Notes under the pieces: model-generated | What the model saw: the letters and a program-made list of their open reading frames with translations, nothing else | Databases searched by the model: none | What the model was told of the DNA's origin: nothing | Shown here: piece by piece, positions 1 to 8,805 of the stretch | Layout: every line of letters starts with the position of its first letter | How positions within the stretch are numbered: the first letter of the stretch is position 1 | Made by a program: the position numbers and the translations under genes | Source of the DNA: Pseudomonadota bacterium | GTDB taxonomy: Bacteria; Pseudomonadota; Gammaproteobacteria; Burkholderiales; Methylophilaceae | NCBI GenBank assembly: GCA_029556915.1 | Contig: JAKQIT010000074.1 | Coordinates: 1 to 64,000, forward strand | DNA length: 64,000 nucleotides | Direction: 5' to 3'

Positions 1-1642
1 TGAGCTGGCCACTGGCCGTGCCCCCATTGGTAATGGCCAAGTTGCCATTCTCTGTGCCCCATAGGCCAAAGCTTGAAGTGGTGCCACTAAAGTCTTCCGC
101 GTAAACCGTCGTCGCTGGGGTCGTTGTCGTGCCAGAACCTGTAGTCCAAGTCACCATTTGCGCTTCAGTCAATGCGCCCGTGGTGGTGAAGAGGTCTTTG
201 GTGTAGGTAATGGTCGTTTTACGTGTACCCACTTTACCGACAGTGGTGTCGTATTGGTATTCGGTGACACGGCCTTCCGCACTGACAATGAAGCGTAAAT
301 GTTCTTTAGCGTCATAAACGTAGCGGGTAGTTTTAGGGGCGCTCGCTGTCAGTATCGCATCACTGGGCGTAGCATCGGGAATAGCATATACGGTTTCAGT
401 GAGGAGTTGGTTGGTGCTGCTGTAAGTACGGGTAATGGTGTTGCCTGCCGCGTCTTGTTGGCTGAGTTGGTTGCCGTTAGCATCATAGGTGTATTTGGTG
501 ATGTTGCCACGACTGTCCGTCATTTGCGTGACGTTGCCGTTGGCATCGTAGCTGTAGAGGATGTTTTGTCCACTGCCTGCAGGGCCTTGGATACCCGTCA
601 GTTGCTTATTAGCATCGTAAGTTAAGGTGGTGACGAGTGCGACACCATTGCTATCGGTATTACTAATCGTCGCAGTGGTGGCCGTTGGGTAGGCAAAGGT
701 GGTGATGTTATTCGGTGTGCTACTGGAAGTCGTGTAGTCACTGACGGTTTGTATGCGATTCGAGGCATCATAAGTAAAGCTGGTTTTAGTGCCATCACTG
801 TTGGTAATCGCTGCAATGTAGTTGGTGGTGCCAACGTAGGTGTAGGTCGTCACATAGGTTTTACCATCCGCAATGACACCGTCTGCCGGTGTGAGGTCGG
901 TGCTAACCGTGCTTAGGCGGGCAACTGGGGTGTTAGTGTCATAGGTGTAGCGAATGCGTGTGGTGGTGACGTTGCTGCTGTTGACGACGTTGATTTGCGT
1001 CAGTTGTTTGGTGGTGGTGTTGTAAATCAGGTTGGTGCGTTCACCATTAGCATCGGTCACTTGGGTGATGAGGCTGGTAGCCGCGTCATAAGTATAAGTC
1101 AGGGCATTGCCGTCAGTGTCCGCTAGGGTTTTGATGCGGTAGGTGCCTGCAGTTTGAAGTTCGTAGGTTTCTGTTAAACGCGTGTCGCCATCAGTCCAAG
1201 TCCAGGCATTGGTGCCTGCACTGTAGCTGAGCGTGTCAAAGCTGCCATTGCCGTCTTTGTTGATGTATTTGGCTAAGGTGGTGTCGTAGGTGTAGGTGAG
1301 CTCAGCGCCATCGGCACTGGTGCGTTTGATGCTGCTGCCTGCGGTGTTGGCGGTGCCGGTTAAGCCAAAGACACGGCGATAAAGCGAGAGTTGCCAGTTG
1401 TCGTTGTTGTCATAGTCAAAGGTGCCACGGCTGTTGTAAGTGCGCACAATGCCTATATCAGCACCTACCCCAATCAGGAGTTCGTCTTGACGCTGGATGG
1501 TGAGGTTGCCTGTGGCGGCGTTGACAAAAGCGACATCGCCTCCCTGCCCAGTAGCCGCACTGCCTAGCTGTCCATGATTCCCCACCACCCCTGCTGAGCT
1601 GCCAATTAAACCTAAACTATTGCCAGTAACCACTGCGACCAT
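1..1642 (-). CDS. RHS/YD-repeat protein, N-terminal part (partial)
   Basis: An open frame runs on the minus strand from an ATG at 1640-1642 off the left edge, so about 547 codons are visible and the C-terminus is missing. After a glycine-rich N-terminus (GDVAFVNAATGNLTIQRQDE) the protein contains many YD-type repeats, such as LTYTYDAATSLITQVTDANG and YSYDANGNVTQMTDSRGN spacings of about 20 residues. This is typical of RHS proteins, large secreted or surface shells that often carry a variable C-terminal toxin. The toxin or core end would lie outside the window. No signal peptide is obvious. Family assignment is secure; the function of the tip cannot be judged. Confidence 0.85.
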   Translation of the reverse strand, partial: MVAVVTGNSLGLIGSSAGVVGNHGQLGSAATGQGGDVAFVNAATGNLTIQRQDELLIGVGADIGIVRTYNSRGTFDYDNNDNWQLSLYRRVFGLTGTANTAGSSIKRTSADGAELTYTYDTTLAKYINKDGNGSFDTLSYSAGTNAWTWTDGDTRLTETYELQTAGTYRIKTLADTDGNALTYTYDAATSLITQVTDANGERTNLIYNTTTKQLTQINVVNSSNVTTTRIRYTYDTNTPVARLSTVSTDLTPADGVIADGKTYVTTYTYVGTTNYIAAITNSDGTKTSFTYDASNRIQTVSDYTTSSSTPNNITTFAYPTATTATISNTDSNGVALVTTLTYDANKQLTGIQGPAGSGQNILYSYDANGNVTQMTDSRGNITKYTYDANGNQLSQQDAAGNTITRTYSSTNQLLTETVYAIPDATPSDAILTASAPKTTRYVYDAKEHLRFIVSAEGRVTEYQYDTTVGKVGTRKTTITYTKDLFTTTGALTEAQMVTWTTGSGTTTTPATTVYAEDFSGTTSSFGLWGTENGNLAITNGGTASGQL

Positions 1643-1770
1643 ACAACACCTCTGAATGTTTTGTTATGCGATTGGGTTAATGGTCTAGCAACGTCTAGAA
1701 GCCCATTAACACCCTATGAACAATACATCCGGGATTATTATGAACAGTTTAGGTCAATTGGGAATTTATT

Positions 1771-1790
1771 TAGGGGCTGTCCTAGATAAC
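1771..1790 (+). repeat. Left terminal inverted repeat of the IS
   Basis: TAGGGGCTGTCCTAGATAAC matches the reverse complement of 2469-2488 at 19 of 20 positions. Confidence 0.85.
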
Positions 1791-1813
1791 ACATAAAATG
1801 TTATAAGGACGGC

Positions 1814-2469
1814 ATGAGAAAGTGCAGATTAAATTCAGCTAAGCAAGTGAAATTAATTGAGCATTTTGTAGCTGGTACAACGGCAAGATGTGCGGCGGAT
1901 TTGATAGGCGTGAATCGCAACACAGCGGCCTATTATTTTCAAAGACTACGTGAGATTATCGTGTATCAGTTAGACCATGAATCGCATGAAGTTTTTGCAG
2001 GTGAAATTGAAGTAGATGAAAGTTATTTTGGCGGCACACGTAAAGGCAAGCGAGGTCGAGGCTCGGCAGGCAAAGTACCTGTGTTTGGCCTGTTAAAGCG
2101 TGGTGGCAAGGTTTATACCAAAGTCATCGCAGATGCTAGCGGACAAACTTTAATGCCCATTATTGAGCACAAAGTGATTCCAGACAGCATCGTGTATTCA
2201 GATAGTTGGCGAGGCTATAATGTATTAGATGTTTCGGACTTCAAGCACTATCGAATTAATCACTCGAAATTGTTTGCAGACAAGCAAAATCACATTAATG
2301 GCATTGAGAATTTTTGGAACCGCACTAGCGACATATGCGTAAATATAATGGTGTGCCGAAGGCTAATTTTGTACTGTTTTTAATGGAGTGCGAGTGGCGT
2401 TTTAACAACCCAACACCGCAAGCACAGTTAGTACAATTAAAACAATGGGTTAAACAACATATTGGCTAG
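1814..2469 (+). pseudogene. IS1595-family transposase, frameshifted
   Basis: The DDE-type transposase frame starts at 1814 with an HTH-like N-terminus (CAADLIGVNRNTAAYYFQRL) and contains the family blocks EIEVDESYFGG, KVPVFGLLKRGG, VYSDSWRGY and NHINGIENFWN. After FWNRT the frame reads into noise and stops at 2383. The expected ending (RHMRKYNGVPKANFVLFL, then ECEWRFNN, QLKQWVKQHIG and a TAG at 2467-2469) continues in the next frame. Loss of one base around 2327-2331, within a probable lysine codon, explains the break. The intact protein would have about 218 residues, normal for this family. Confidence 0.85.
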
Positions 2470-2488
2470 TTATCTAGGACAGTCCCTA
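2469..2488 (-). repeat. Right terminal inverted repeat of the IS
   Basis: The reverse complement reads TAGGGACTGTCCTAGATAAC, one mismatch from the left repeat. It overlaps the stop codon of the shifted transposase frame. Confidence 0.85.
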
Positions 2489-2676
2489 AATCAATTAGTT
2501 GGGAGCTGTTCTGGTTGACTAACTATTACAAAAAGTAAAATACGAGCGCATGCTAACATTTGACACCTCTGCATACATCTTGGTCAGCTACCATTCTCAA
2601 CCCAAAATATGAAATCTTCAATGTCAAATTTTAATCTTATGCAAACTTTAATATTCGTTCAATATATATATAAATG

Positions 2677-2710
2677 TTGGGGAATTTGTCGCGTAGCCGT
2701 GGGGACGCCA
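2677..2710 (+). repeat. Left copy of motif TTGGGG-N14-CCGTGGGGACGCCA
   Basis: TTGGGG at 2677-2682, a 14-nt spacer, then CCGTGGGGACGCCA at 2697-2710. The same two blocks with exactly the same 14-nt spacing occur in the same orientation at 50669-50702, while the spacers differ. The two copies lie just outside the two ends of the nif supercluster. It could be a direct repeat left by integration, or a conserved RNA or protein-binding element. Confidence 0.6.
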
Positions 2711-2976
2711 ATATAACCTAAATGGTTAACTTTCAAATCAGTTTAAGTAAAGTCTTCTCTTTTAAAACACCTTATTTGTACAGCATCAATATGTTAATCA
2801 AACTTGATGTCAAATTATTTTGATGCTCCGCAAGCCATTATAAATAGACACACCCAATACATGATTTATCTCATGTGCTATTTTAAAGCTAATTTATATA
2901 GCTTTTGAAAATCAATCAAATAACACTCCATGATTGAAAACTCCTTCCACTCTCAGCGACTTTCGATTGCTATTGT

Positions 2977-2989
2977 TATCAACAACTTA
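2977..2989 (+). promoter_or_regulatory. IHF site upstream of the nifA promoter
   Basis: TATCAACAACTTA matches the IHF consensus WATCAANNNNTTR exactly. It lies 35 bp upstream of the -24 element at 3024, a usual place for DNA bending at sigma-54 promoters. Confidence 0.5.
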
Positions 2990-3023
2990 ACACTACTCTC
3001 TTTGATAAATGAAAGTTTAACTG

Positions 3024-3039
3024 TGGTACATAAATTGCT
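3024..3039 (+). promoter_or_regulatory. sigma-54 promoter of nifA
   Basis: TGGTACATAAATTGCT fits the -24/-12 consensus TGGCAC-N5-TTGCW with GG and GC correctly spaced and one change in the -24 box. Transcription would start near 3051, leaving a leader of about 28 nt. No TGT-N10-ACA site is seen upstream, so the activator may be NtrC or another enhancer-binding protein. Confidence 0.6.
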
Positions 3040-3078
3040 TAAACATAAATACGACCATCATTTCTCGGACTTTATGTC

Positions 3079-4698
3079 ATGTCTTTATTGCAATTAACTA
3101 ATAAATTAGCGCTGATTACCATCTATGAAATTAGTAAGATACTTAGCTCTTCGCTAGACCTCAATAAGACTTTGAGGCAAGTATTGAATGTAATTGCTAA
3201 CCACCTAAATATGCAGCGCGGCATGGTGTGCGTACTTCAAGACACAGAAAGTCTTGGCATCATTGCCTCCATAGGTTTTACGCAAGAGGAAATAATGCGA
3301 GGAAGATTTGCAATTGGTGAGGGTGTAACTGGGCGAATTTATCAGACTGGCTTTCCAGCTGTAATTCCCAATGTTGCACATGAGCCATTATTTTTGAACC
3401 GAACTGGTGCGAAAAGACTAGTAAAAGATCAAGCAATTTCATTTTTAGGAGTTCCTATCAAGGCTGGTAGAGAAACAATAGGTGTACTCTCATTTGAGCG
3501 TAATGCCTCAGATCATTGGCATGGCTTTGAAGATGATCTGCAATTACTTTCAATGGTAGCAGGTTTAATTGGGCAAACTATACGTCTGCATCAACAGGTA
3601 ACTACGGATAGAGAACAATTAATACAAGAAAAATCCCGTTTACAAAAAGAATTGGGTGGAAAGTACAAACTTGAAAATGTTATCGGTCAATCCAAACTGA
3701 TGAAGGAGGTTATTGCAGATGTTCATATGGTAGCACCTGGTAAAAGTACTATTTTATTACGTGGTGAATCAGGTACAGGTAAAGAAGTCATAGCAAAATC
3801 TATCCACTTTTTATCTTCACGAAAAAACAAACCTTTTATCAAAGTTAACTGTGCTGCGCTCACCGAAAGTCTTTTGGAGTCTGAGTTGTTTGGACATGAG
3901 AAAGGTGCGTTCACAGGAGCTATTCAGGAGCGTACAGGACGTTTTGAACAAGCTAATGGTGGCACTCTATTTTTAGATGAAATTGGCGATATTTCACCCG
4001 CATTTCAAGTCAAACTGTTACGTGTTTTACAAGAGCGCGAGTTTGAACGTGTGGGTGGAAACAGCACAATAAAGGTCGATGTGCGCTTAATCTGCGCTAC
4101 CAATCGTAATCTTGAAGAAGCTGTTAATAAAGGTGATTTTCGATCAGATTTATATTTCCGCATTAACGTTATTTCGATACATTTACCACCATTGCGCGAA
4201 CGAAAAGATGACATTCCCCTATTAGTGGAAAAGATTATTGCTAAATTTAATCGAGATAATAATGCGAGAATTGGCATTACCCCTGAAGCAATGCATGTAT
4301 TAACTCACTGCCATTGGCCAGGCAATGTTCGAGAGCTAGAAAACTGCGTCGAGCGCTTTGCTACAATGTCACGTACTAACCTCATACATGAGGTGGACAT
4401 TCCTTGCCAGACCAATCAATGCTTATCGTCTACTTTATGGAAGTATCAACCTACCGGAGGAGTTATTCCGATAGCTCCTGTTGCTGAGAATCCATCTTTT
4501 TCATCTAAATCACCAGCTCATGAGTTACCTCAAGATAGTGGTGTTGAGGAGTTTTCTCAAACAGAAAGAGAGCAGCTTATTAATGCAATGGAAAAAAGTG
4601 GCTGGGTACAAGCAAAAGCTGCTCGATTACTAAATCTTACCCCACGCCAAATGGGCTATGCCTTAAAGAAATATAATATCGAAGTTAAACGATTTTAA
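3079..4698 (+). CDS. nifA: NifA, sigma-54-dependent nif activator (oxygen-sensitive type)
   Basis: Master activator of nitrogen-fixation genes; it binds upstream TGT-N10-ACA sites and remodels sigma-54 RNA polymerase. The 539-residue protein has an N-terminal GAF domain (about 15-170), an AAA+ domain with Walker A GESGTGKE (about 229), GAFTGA (about 276) and a GGTLFLDEIG Walker B, then a linker and a C-terminal helix-turn-helix. The end of the AAA+ domain and the linker contain C-X11-C-X19-C-X4-C (HCHWPGN to CQTNQC). This is the metal/redox motif of oxygen-sensitive NifA from alpha- and betaproteobacteria, absent from Klebsiella and Azotobacter NifA. No nifL adjoins it. The gene has its own sigma-54 promoter. 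Confidence 0.96.
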   Translation: MSLLQLTNKLALITIYEISKILSSSLDLNKTLRQVLNVIANHLNMQRGMVCVLQDTESLGIIASIGFTQEEIMRGRFAIGEGVTGRIYQTGFPAVIPNVAHEPLFLNRTGAKRLVKDQAISFLGVPIKAGRETIGVLSFERNASDHWHGFEDDLQLLSMVAGLIGQTIRLHQQVTTDREQLIQEKSRLQKELGGKYKLENVIGQSKLMKEVIADVHMVAPGKSTILLRGESGTGKEVIAKSIHFLSSRKNKPFIKVNCAALTESLLESELFGHEKGAFTGAIQERTGRFEQANGGTLFLDEIGDISPAFQVKLLRVLQEREFERVGGNSTIKVDVRLICATNRNLEEAVNKGDFRSDLYFRINVISIHLPPLRERKDDIPLLVEKIIAKFNRDNNARIGITPEAMHVLTHCHWPGNVRELENCVERFATMSRTNLIHEVDIPCQTNQCLSSTLWKYQPTGGVIPIAPVAENPSFSSKSPAHELPQDSGVEEFSQTEREQLINAMEKSGWVQAKAARLLNLTPRQMGYALKKYNIEVKRF

Positions 4699-4784
4699 GT
4701 CGTAACTTAATTAAAAATTACCACCTTTTTAACTTCTAGTTTGTGAATATTACCCGTGTATCTTTCACGACAAAACCTACCTTT

Positions 4785-4800
4785 TGTCGCAATTACTACA
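4785..4800 (+). promoter_or_regulatory. NifA upstream activator site for nifB
   Basis: TGTCGCAATTACTACA is an exact TGT-N10-ACA site, 69 bp upstream of the nifB -24 box. Confidence 0.8.
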
Positions 4801-4868
4801 AGACTTTTTTAGCTCCTCCCCCTACTCTAATAAGCTGTTTTATATGGTAAAAATAAAATTCATGCTGG

Positions 4869-4884
4869 TGGCACGCGTTTTGCA
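4869..4884 (+). promoter_or_regulatory. sigma-54 promoter of the nifB operon
   Basis: TGGCACGCGTTTTGCA is a perfect -24/-12 match. The start site would fall near 4896, about 24 nt before the nifB ATG. Confidence 0.88.
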
Positions 4885-4919
4885 AGGTTCTAGTCAAACT
4901 GACTATAAGGAATCTTATC

Positions 4920-6491
4920 ATGGCATCAGCAACGGAAATAATACCACCAAGTTTAAGTCGCCTTAAACCACTTACTGGTATTAAGGTAGAAGTCGCGGGA
5001 CAATCATTTTCTTCTAGTTGTGAAACGACTGGCGGTGAAGGTAAGGCGAGTTGCGGCTCTTCTGATGGCCCAGAAGATATGTCACCTGAAATTTGGGAAA
5101 AGGTGAAAAACCATCCCTGTTATTCCGAAGAAGCACACCACCATTATGCCCGCATGCACGTTGCCGTGGCGCCGGCTTGTAATATCCAATGTAATTATTG
5201 CAATCGTAAATATGACTGTTCAAACGAGTCACGTCCAGGCGTAGTGTCACAAAAACTCACGCCTGACCAAGCAGTTAAAAAAGTCATTGCAGTTGCTAGC
5301 GAAATTCCTCAAATGACGGTATTAGGCATCGCAGGCCCAGGTGATGCGCTAGCAAGCCCACAAAAGACCTTTGAAACATTCCGCATGTTGCAGGAACAAG
5401 CACCAGATATCAAGTTATGCCTATCAACTAATGGCTTAATGTTGCCTGACTATGTAGATGAAATTTGTAAGTACAACATTGACCACGTCACTATCACCAT
5501 CAATATGATTGATGCTGAAGTTGGCGCAAAAATCTATCCATGGATTTTCTTCAACCACAAACGTTACTACGGTCGTGAAGCCGCACAAATACTGACTGAC
5601 CGTCAGATGCTTGGATTGGAAATGCTGACCGCACGTGGTGTACTAACCAAGATCAATTCAGTACTGATTCCAGGCGTAAATGATGAACATTTATATGAGG
5701 TGAATCGCGCAGTTAAATCACGCGGCGCGTTCTTGCATAACATCATGCCACTGATCTCAGAAGCTGAACATGGCACTGTATATGGCCTTACAGGCCAACG
5801 CGGCCCTTCAGCACAAGAATTGAAAGACGTGCAGGATGCTTGTATGGGTGGTGCAAATTTAATGCGCCATTGCCGTCAATGCCGCGCTGATGCTGTTGGC
5901 TTGCTTGGTGAAGATAGAAGTGACGAGTTCACTTTAGACCAAATTGAACACATGGATGTGGTGTATGACCTAGAAAAACGTCGCGCATATCAAGAAGGCG
6001 TGGAAGCGGAGCGTCAAGCACAACAAAGCGCTAAACTCGATGCGCTTGCAACAGTTACAGCTGATGCTGATGAAGATATGAAGGTGATGGTAGCCGTGGC
6101 TACAACAGGTGGCGGAAAAGTTAACGAACATTTTGGCCATGCAACAGAGTTCCAAATCTACGAAATCACCACTTCATCAACAACTTTTGTTGGTCATCGC
6201 CGCGTAGATTTGTATTGCCAAGGTGGTTTTGGTGAAGACGAACAATTACCTTCAATTGTGAATGCCATCAATGATTGCCACGCAGTATTAGTCGCAAAAA
6301 TAGGTGCTTGCCCACGTGATGAGCTATTAGCTGCAGGTATTGAACCCGTCGATGCTTATGCCCATGAGTTCATTGAAAAAGCCGCTTTAACATGGTTTGC
6401 AGACTACCGTGCTCGTGTTGCCAAAGGTGAAATAACACATGTTGCGCGTGGCGATGCAGCTATCCGTCAAGGTGCATTCATGGCTGCATAA
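4920..6491 (+). CDS. nifB: NifB, FeMo-cofactor core (NifB-co) synthase
   Basis: Radical SAM enzyme that builds the 8Fe core with central carbide that precedes FeMo-co. The radical SAM motif CNIQCNYC (CX3CX2C) is near residue 86. The C-terminal third (about residues 388-500, from [20 protein letters not shown]) is the NifX-like dinitrogenase-iron-molybdenum cofactor domain, so this is the two-domain NifB typical of proteobacteria. Length 523 is normal. The ATG at 4920 is the first start after the sigma-54 start site and has GGAATC upstream. It leads an operon that runs to about 13415. Confidence 0.97.
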   Translation: MASATEIIPPSLSRLKPLTGIKVEVAGQSFSSSCETTGGEGKASCGSSDGPEDMSPEIWEKVKNHPCYSEEAHHHYARMHVAVAPACNIQCNYCNRKYDCSNESRPGVVSQKLTPDQAVKKVIAVASEIPQMTVLGIAGPGDALASPQKTFETFRMLQEQAPDIKLCLSTNGLMLPDYVDEICKYNIDHVTITINMIDAEVGAKIYPWIFFNHKRYYGREAAQILTDRQMLGLEMLTARGVLTKINSVLIPGVNDEHLYEVNRAVKSRGAFLHNIMPLISEAEHGTVYGLTGQRGPSAQELKDVQDACMGGANLMRHCRQCRADAVGLLGEDRSDEFTLDQIEHMDVVYDLEKRRAYQEGVEAERQAQQSAKLDALATVTADADEDMKVMVAVATTGGGKVNEHFGHATEFQIYEITTSSTTFVGHRRVDLYCQGGFGEDEQLPSIVNAINDCHAVLVAKIGACPRDELLAAGIEPVDAYAHEFIEKAALTWFADYRARVAKGEITHVARGDAAIRQGAFMAA

Positions 6492-6545
6492 GCATTAAAA
6501 AGTTACTCAAATTTCAGCATTAAATATTTAAAGAGGAGAAATAAA

Positions 6546-6767
6546 ATGGCATACAAAATTGTTGGTTCACAGTGTACAGGTTGCTCAGCTTGTGAGCCTG
6601 AGTGCCCAAATGTTGCAATCTACGAAAAAAACGGTGTGTTCTTCATAAAGCCAGAAAAGTGTACCGAATGTATTGGTCACTTTGATGACGCTCAATGTGT
6701 AGCCGCCTGCCCTGTTGATAACACCTGCATTATCGACACCGCTTATCCACGTTATCAAGCAGTTTAA
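6546..6767 (+). CDS. fdxN: FdxN-type 2[4Fe-4S] ferredoxin
   Basis: Small electron carrier encoded directly after nifB in many diazotrophs; it supplies electrons to NifB and possibly to nitrogenase. The 73 residues hold two cluster motifs: [12 protein letters not shown] near the N-terminus and CTEC-X8-C-X3-CP in the second half. The longer loop in the second motif is characteristic of this bacterial-type family. AAAGAGGAGAAATAAA before the ATG is a strong ribosome binding site. It is 54 nt downstream of nifB and cotranscribed. Confidence 0.93.
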   Translation: MAYKIVGSQCTGCSACEPECPNVAIYEKNGVFFIKPEKCTECIGHFDDAQCVAACPVDNTCIIDTAYPRYQAV

Positions 6768-6778
6768 GGAATAAAAAA

Positions 6779-7168
6779 ATGGCACTTTCAATGACACCTA
6801 AGGCTGAAAAATTTATTGGCCGTATGATTCGTTTTAATGGTGGAACATCTGAACATGGATTCAGACTTGTCGTCAGCCCAGGTGGCTGTTCTGGCTTGAG
6901 TTCTGAATTTACAGTAGAAGCAGGTCCACTCGCAGGTGACGCTGTAGTTGAAGCTAGCGGTTTGAAATTGTTTTTGCCAGCTGAATCACGCATCCTATTA
7001 GAAGGCGCAACGATTGATTTTAAAGATACGCCAATGGAATCAGGTCTAATCTTCATCACAGCACAAGGTGGCAATTGTGGTTGCAGTAGTAACGGTGATA
7101 GTCATGGAGATCATGCACAATCAGGAACTGCTACTGTAAGTATTGCGAGTATTCAACGCAAACATTGA
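6779..7168 (+). CDS. Nif-type IscA/HesB A-type Fe-S carrier
   Basis: A-type iron-sulfur carrier of the nif cluster (often called iscA-nif). The protein shows the HesB fold signature and the three conserved cysteines: SPGGCSGLSS near residue 36 and GGNCGCSS near residue 98. A 20-residue His/Ser-rich C-terminal tail (SNGDSHGDHAQSG) extends beyond the usual 107 residues, giving 129. It probably hands clusters to NifB, NifH or other nif Fe-S proteins. It lies 11 nt after fdxN and is one of three A-type carriers in the window; the others are iscA and erpA in the isc operon. Confidence 0.88.
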   Translation: MALSMTPKAEKFIGRMIRFNGGTSEHGFRLVVSPGGCSGLSSEFTVEAGPLAGDAVVEASGLKLFLPAESRILLEGATIDFKDTPMESGLIFITAQGGNCGCSSNGDSHGDHAQSGTATVSIASIQRKH

Positions 7169-7183
7169 TGCAATTAACTGGCT

Positions 7184-7693
7184 ATGGAAAAAGAAGCATT
7201 TGAAAATGTGTGGTTTGCAAACCGCTACAGCAACCTATCTCCGGTTGCAGAAGCACATTTACGTCTAGCAAGTAATGCTTATGCAGATGGCATAAAAGCA
7301 GAAACACACTTAGCAATTGCCAAAGCCATTTGCCCTAATAATCCAGTCGTTCATGTTGGTGAATATCGTTATTACTTTTATAAAGGGCGCTTAGAAGAGG
7401 CGCTTAAAGTCGCTGAGACATGCTTAACCATCATTGCTAAAGAGTTAGGACTGCCAACACAATGGCAACAAGTCACGCCAAGTCATGCGAATTTCACTAG
7501 TGACGAAGCAGCCAATCGCTATTATCTATTTTGCTTAAAAGCCTACGCATATCTTTTGCTTAGATTGGAAAATATTGAGCTAGGCTGGGCCGCCACTGAG
7601 AAACTTTTACAGCTAGATAAATATAATCAGGTAGGTGGACAGGTGTTATTGGACGTCTTATTACGCATGGATACAGACGATTATGACGATTGA
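7184..7693 (+). CDS. TPR-like nif-cluster protein
   Basis: A 169-residue alpha-helical protein with tetratricopeptide-like segments (VAEAHLRLASNAYADGIKAE, LEEALKVAETCLTIIAK). It has no catalytic motif or signal peptide, and I do not recognise a named nif gene. It shares its layout with the protein at 35705-36193: a YRYYFYKGRLEEA / YKFYFNHKRLSDA block, a YYLFCLKAYAYLLLRL / FYLFSMKALAFIRLR block and a C-terminal helix pair. The two look like paralogues in separate nif operons. It probably acts as a scaffold or chaperone in nitrogenase maturation. It overlaps the LRV gene by 11 nt. Confidence 0.6.
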   Translation: MEKEAFENVWFANRYSNLSPVAEAHLRLASNAYADGIKAETHLAIAKAICPNNPVVHVGEYRYYFYKGRLEEALKVAETCLTIIAKELGLPTQWQQVTPSHANFTSDEAANRYYLFCLKAYAYLLLRLENIELGWAATEKLLQLDKYNQVGGQVLLDVLLRMDTDDYDD

Positions 7694-8474
7694 CCAGGAA
7701 CAATCTACTAACGATATACCTAGTGTCGATTGGCAAGGCAAAGCCATTAGTTGTGAAGTTTGTGCGCATATCGACAGATTAGCATTAGGTACTTGCGCCC
7801 CCCTAAGCTCTTGCGTACATGACCGCTATGCAAAGCGTATAGACCGTTTTTTTGGTACCAACCCTGGTTTAGCAAGCCAATATATTGACCACCCATATTT
7901 TGAAGTACGTGCAGTTGCTGCAAAGTATTTAGATTTATTCCAGTTGAATCGTTTGATAAACGACCCTGATGAAACGGTGCGCTCTAGCGTAGTTTTACGT
8001 TTGCCACCTAAATTACTCATCAAAATGATTCACGATGATGACAGAGAAGTTCGCATTCGCGTTGCCTTACGTATGGAGTTGCCAGCCTTAAATACGATGC
8101 TCAATGACCCAGATTATTACGTAAGAGTTGTAATCGCACGCCGCATTGCGCCAAGTATGTTGTTCCATTTGGCGCGCGATACTGACACATCTGTCAGACA
8201 AGAAGTTGCAAGAAGAATCGGTACCGAATGGCTCACCATGCTAGCCAATGATGCTGAAGAGAGCGTTAGGCTAATTGCTATATGCAGATTACCTGCAGCT
8301 CTATTACCACCCTTTCGTTTTGACTCTGATTGGCGGGTACGCTTAGAAACGGCAGAACGTGTGCCCGTTGAGTTTCTCGGTGTTTTAACCAAAGATGAAG
8401 ATGAAATAGTGGCTGCAACAGCAAGTAATCGTCTTAATCCTGATTTGCAAAGTGAGAATAAGCATGGGCACTAA
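7683..8474 (+). CDS. LRV-type Fe-S protein with leucine-rich repeat variants
   Basis: Resembles the LRV protein encoded near nif genes of Azotobacter vinelandii, a [4Fe-4S] protein with helical repeats. The N-terminus has CEVC-X10-C-X5-C, the cluster ligands. From about residue 60 there are roughly eight 24-residue repeats with the pattern DPD--VR--VA-R-----L (NDPDETVRSSVVLRLP, NDPDYYVRVVIARRIA, RDTDTSVRQEVARRIG). The start is set at 7683 because the Cys motif follows in frame and this ATG overlaps the upstream stop region. 263 residues. The biochemical role is unknown even in the model organism. Confidence 0.85.
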   Translation: MTIDQEQSTNDIPSVDWQGKAISCEVCAHIDRLALGTCAPLSSCVHDRYAKRIDRFFGTNPGLASQYIDHPYFEVRAVAAKYLDLFQLNRLINDPDETVRSSVVLRLPPKLLIKMIHDDDREVRIRVALRMELPALNTMLNDPDYYVRVVIARRIAPSMLFHLARDTDTSVRQEVARRIGTEWLTMLANDAEESVRLIAICRLPAALLPPFRFDSDWRVRLETAERVPVEFLGVLTKDEDEIVAATASNRLNPDLQSENKHGH

Positions 8475-8805
8475 AATTAGCCGCGAAAGTGACATTGTTG
8501 AATTGGTGAGTCCACCAAAATTTGATTATGGAGAAAAAGTCTTTTCAAAGAAATATGTGCGTAATGACGGTACTTTCCCCGGCAAAGAAGTGGGTGACAT
8601 TTTAGTCAGTAAAGGGGACGTCGGCTATGTCACTAGCATTGGTACGTTCTTACAGCAGTTCTATATATACGGAGTTGATTTTTACGAACTAGGATACAGA
8701 GTTGGTATGCGCGGTAAGGAGTTAGAAGTATTTATAGAAGAAGATGAAGTTGACAGTGAAATTGATAGCGAAACGATGAAAGAAAGTGAGCAAGTACATG
8801 GCTGA
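8464..8805 (+). CDS. nifZ: NifZ, P-cluster maturation factor
   Basis: NifZ helps form the second P-cluster of the NifDK tetramer. The 113-residue protein contains the NifZ core (PPKFDYGEKVFSKKYVRNDG, VGDILVSKGDVGYV, LQQFYIYGVDF) and an acidic C-terminal tail. The ATG at 8464 is preferred over the GTG at 8452, as it places the conserved N-terminus normally; it overlaps the LRV gene by 11 nt. It is followed immediately by a second NifZ-like gene. Confidence 0.92.
   Translation: MGTKISRESDIVELVSPPKFDYGEKVFSKKYVRNDGTFPGKEVGDILVSKGDVGYVTSIGTFLQQFYIYGVDFYELGYRVGMRGKELEVFIEEDEVDSEIDSETMKESEQVHG

Larger units (their letters stand above)
1771..2488 (+). mobile_element. IS1595-like insertion sequence (about 718 bp)
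   Basis: The element is bounded by 20-bp terminal inverted repeats (TAGGGGCTGTCCTAGATAAC left, its complement with one mismatch right) and encodes one transposase of the ISXO2/IS1016 type. The transposase is frameshifted, so this copy is probably inactive unless programmed frameshifting occurs. I see no convincing target-site duplication. It lies between the RHS gene and nifA, at the left edge of the nif region. Confidence 0.85.
2489..3023. other. Intergenic region upstream of nifA
   Basis: AT-rich sequence without a credible gene. It holds the 34-bp motif at 2677-2710, which recurs on the far side of the nif region, and the IHF-like site at 2977-2989. I recognise nothing else in it. Confidence 0.6.

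Noticed and set aside
299..834. Open frames within the RHS region on both strands (299-625 plus, 622-834 minus)
   Set aside because: They are shadows of the continuous RHS/YD-repeat frame on the minus strand, which runs off the window edge.
1763..2496. Target-site duplication around the IS element
   Set aside because: The flanks (…GGAATTTATT and AATCAATTAG…) do not contain a convincing direct repeat of the expected length.
4784..4966. Open frame of 60 codons before nifB
   Set aside because: It covers the NifA site and the sigma-54 promoter and overlaps the nifB start; it has no ribosome binding site.
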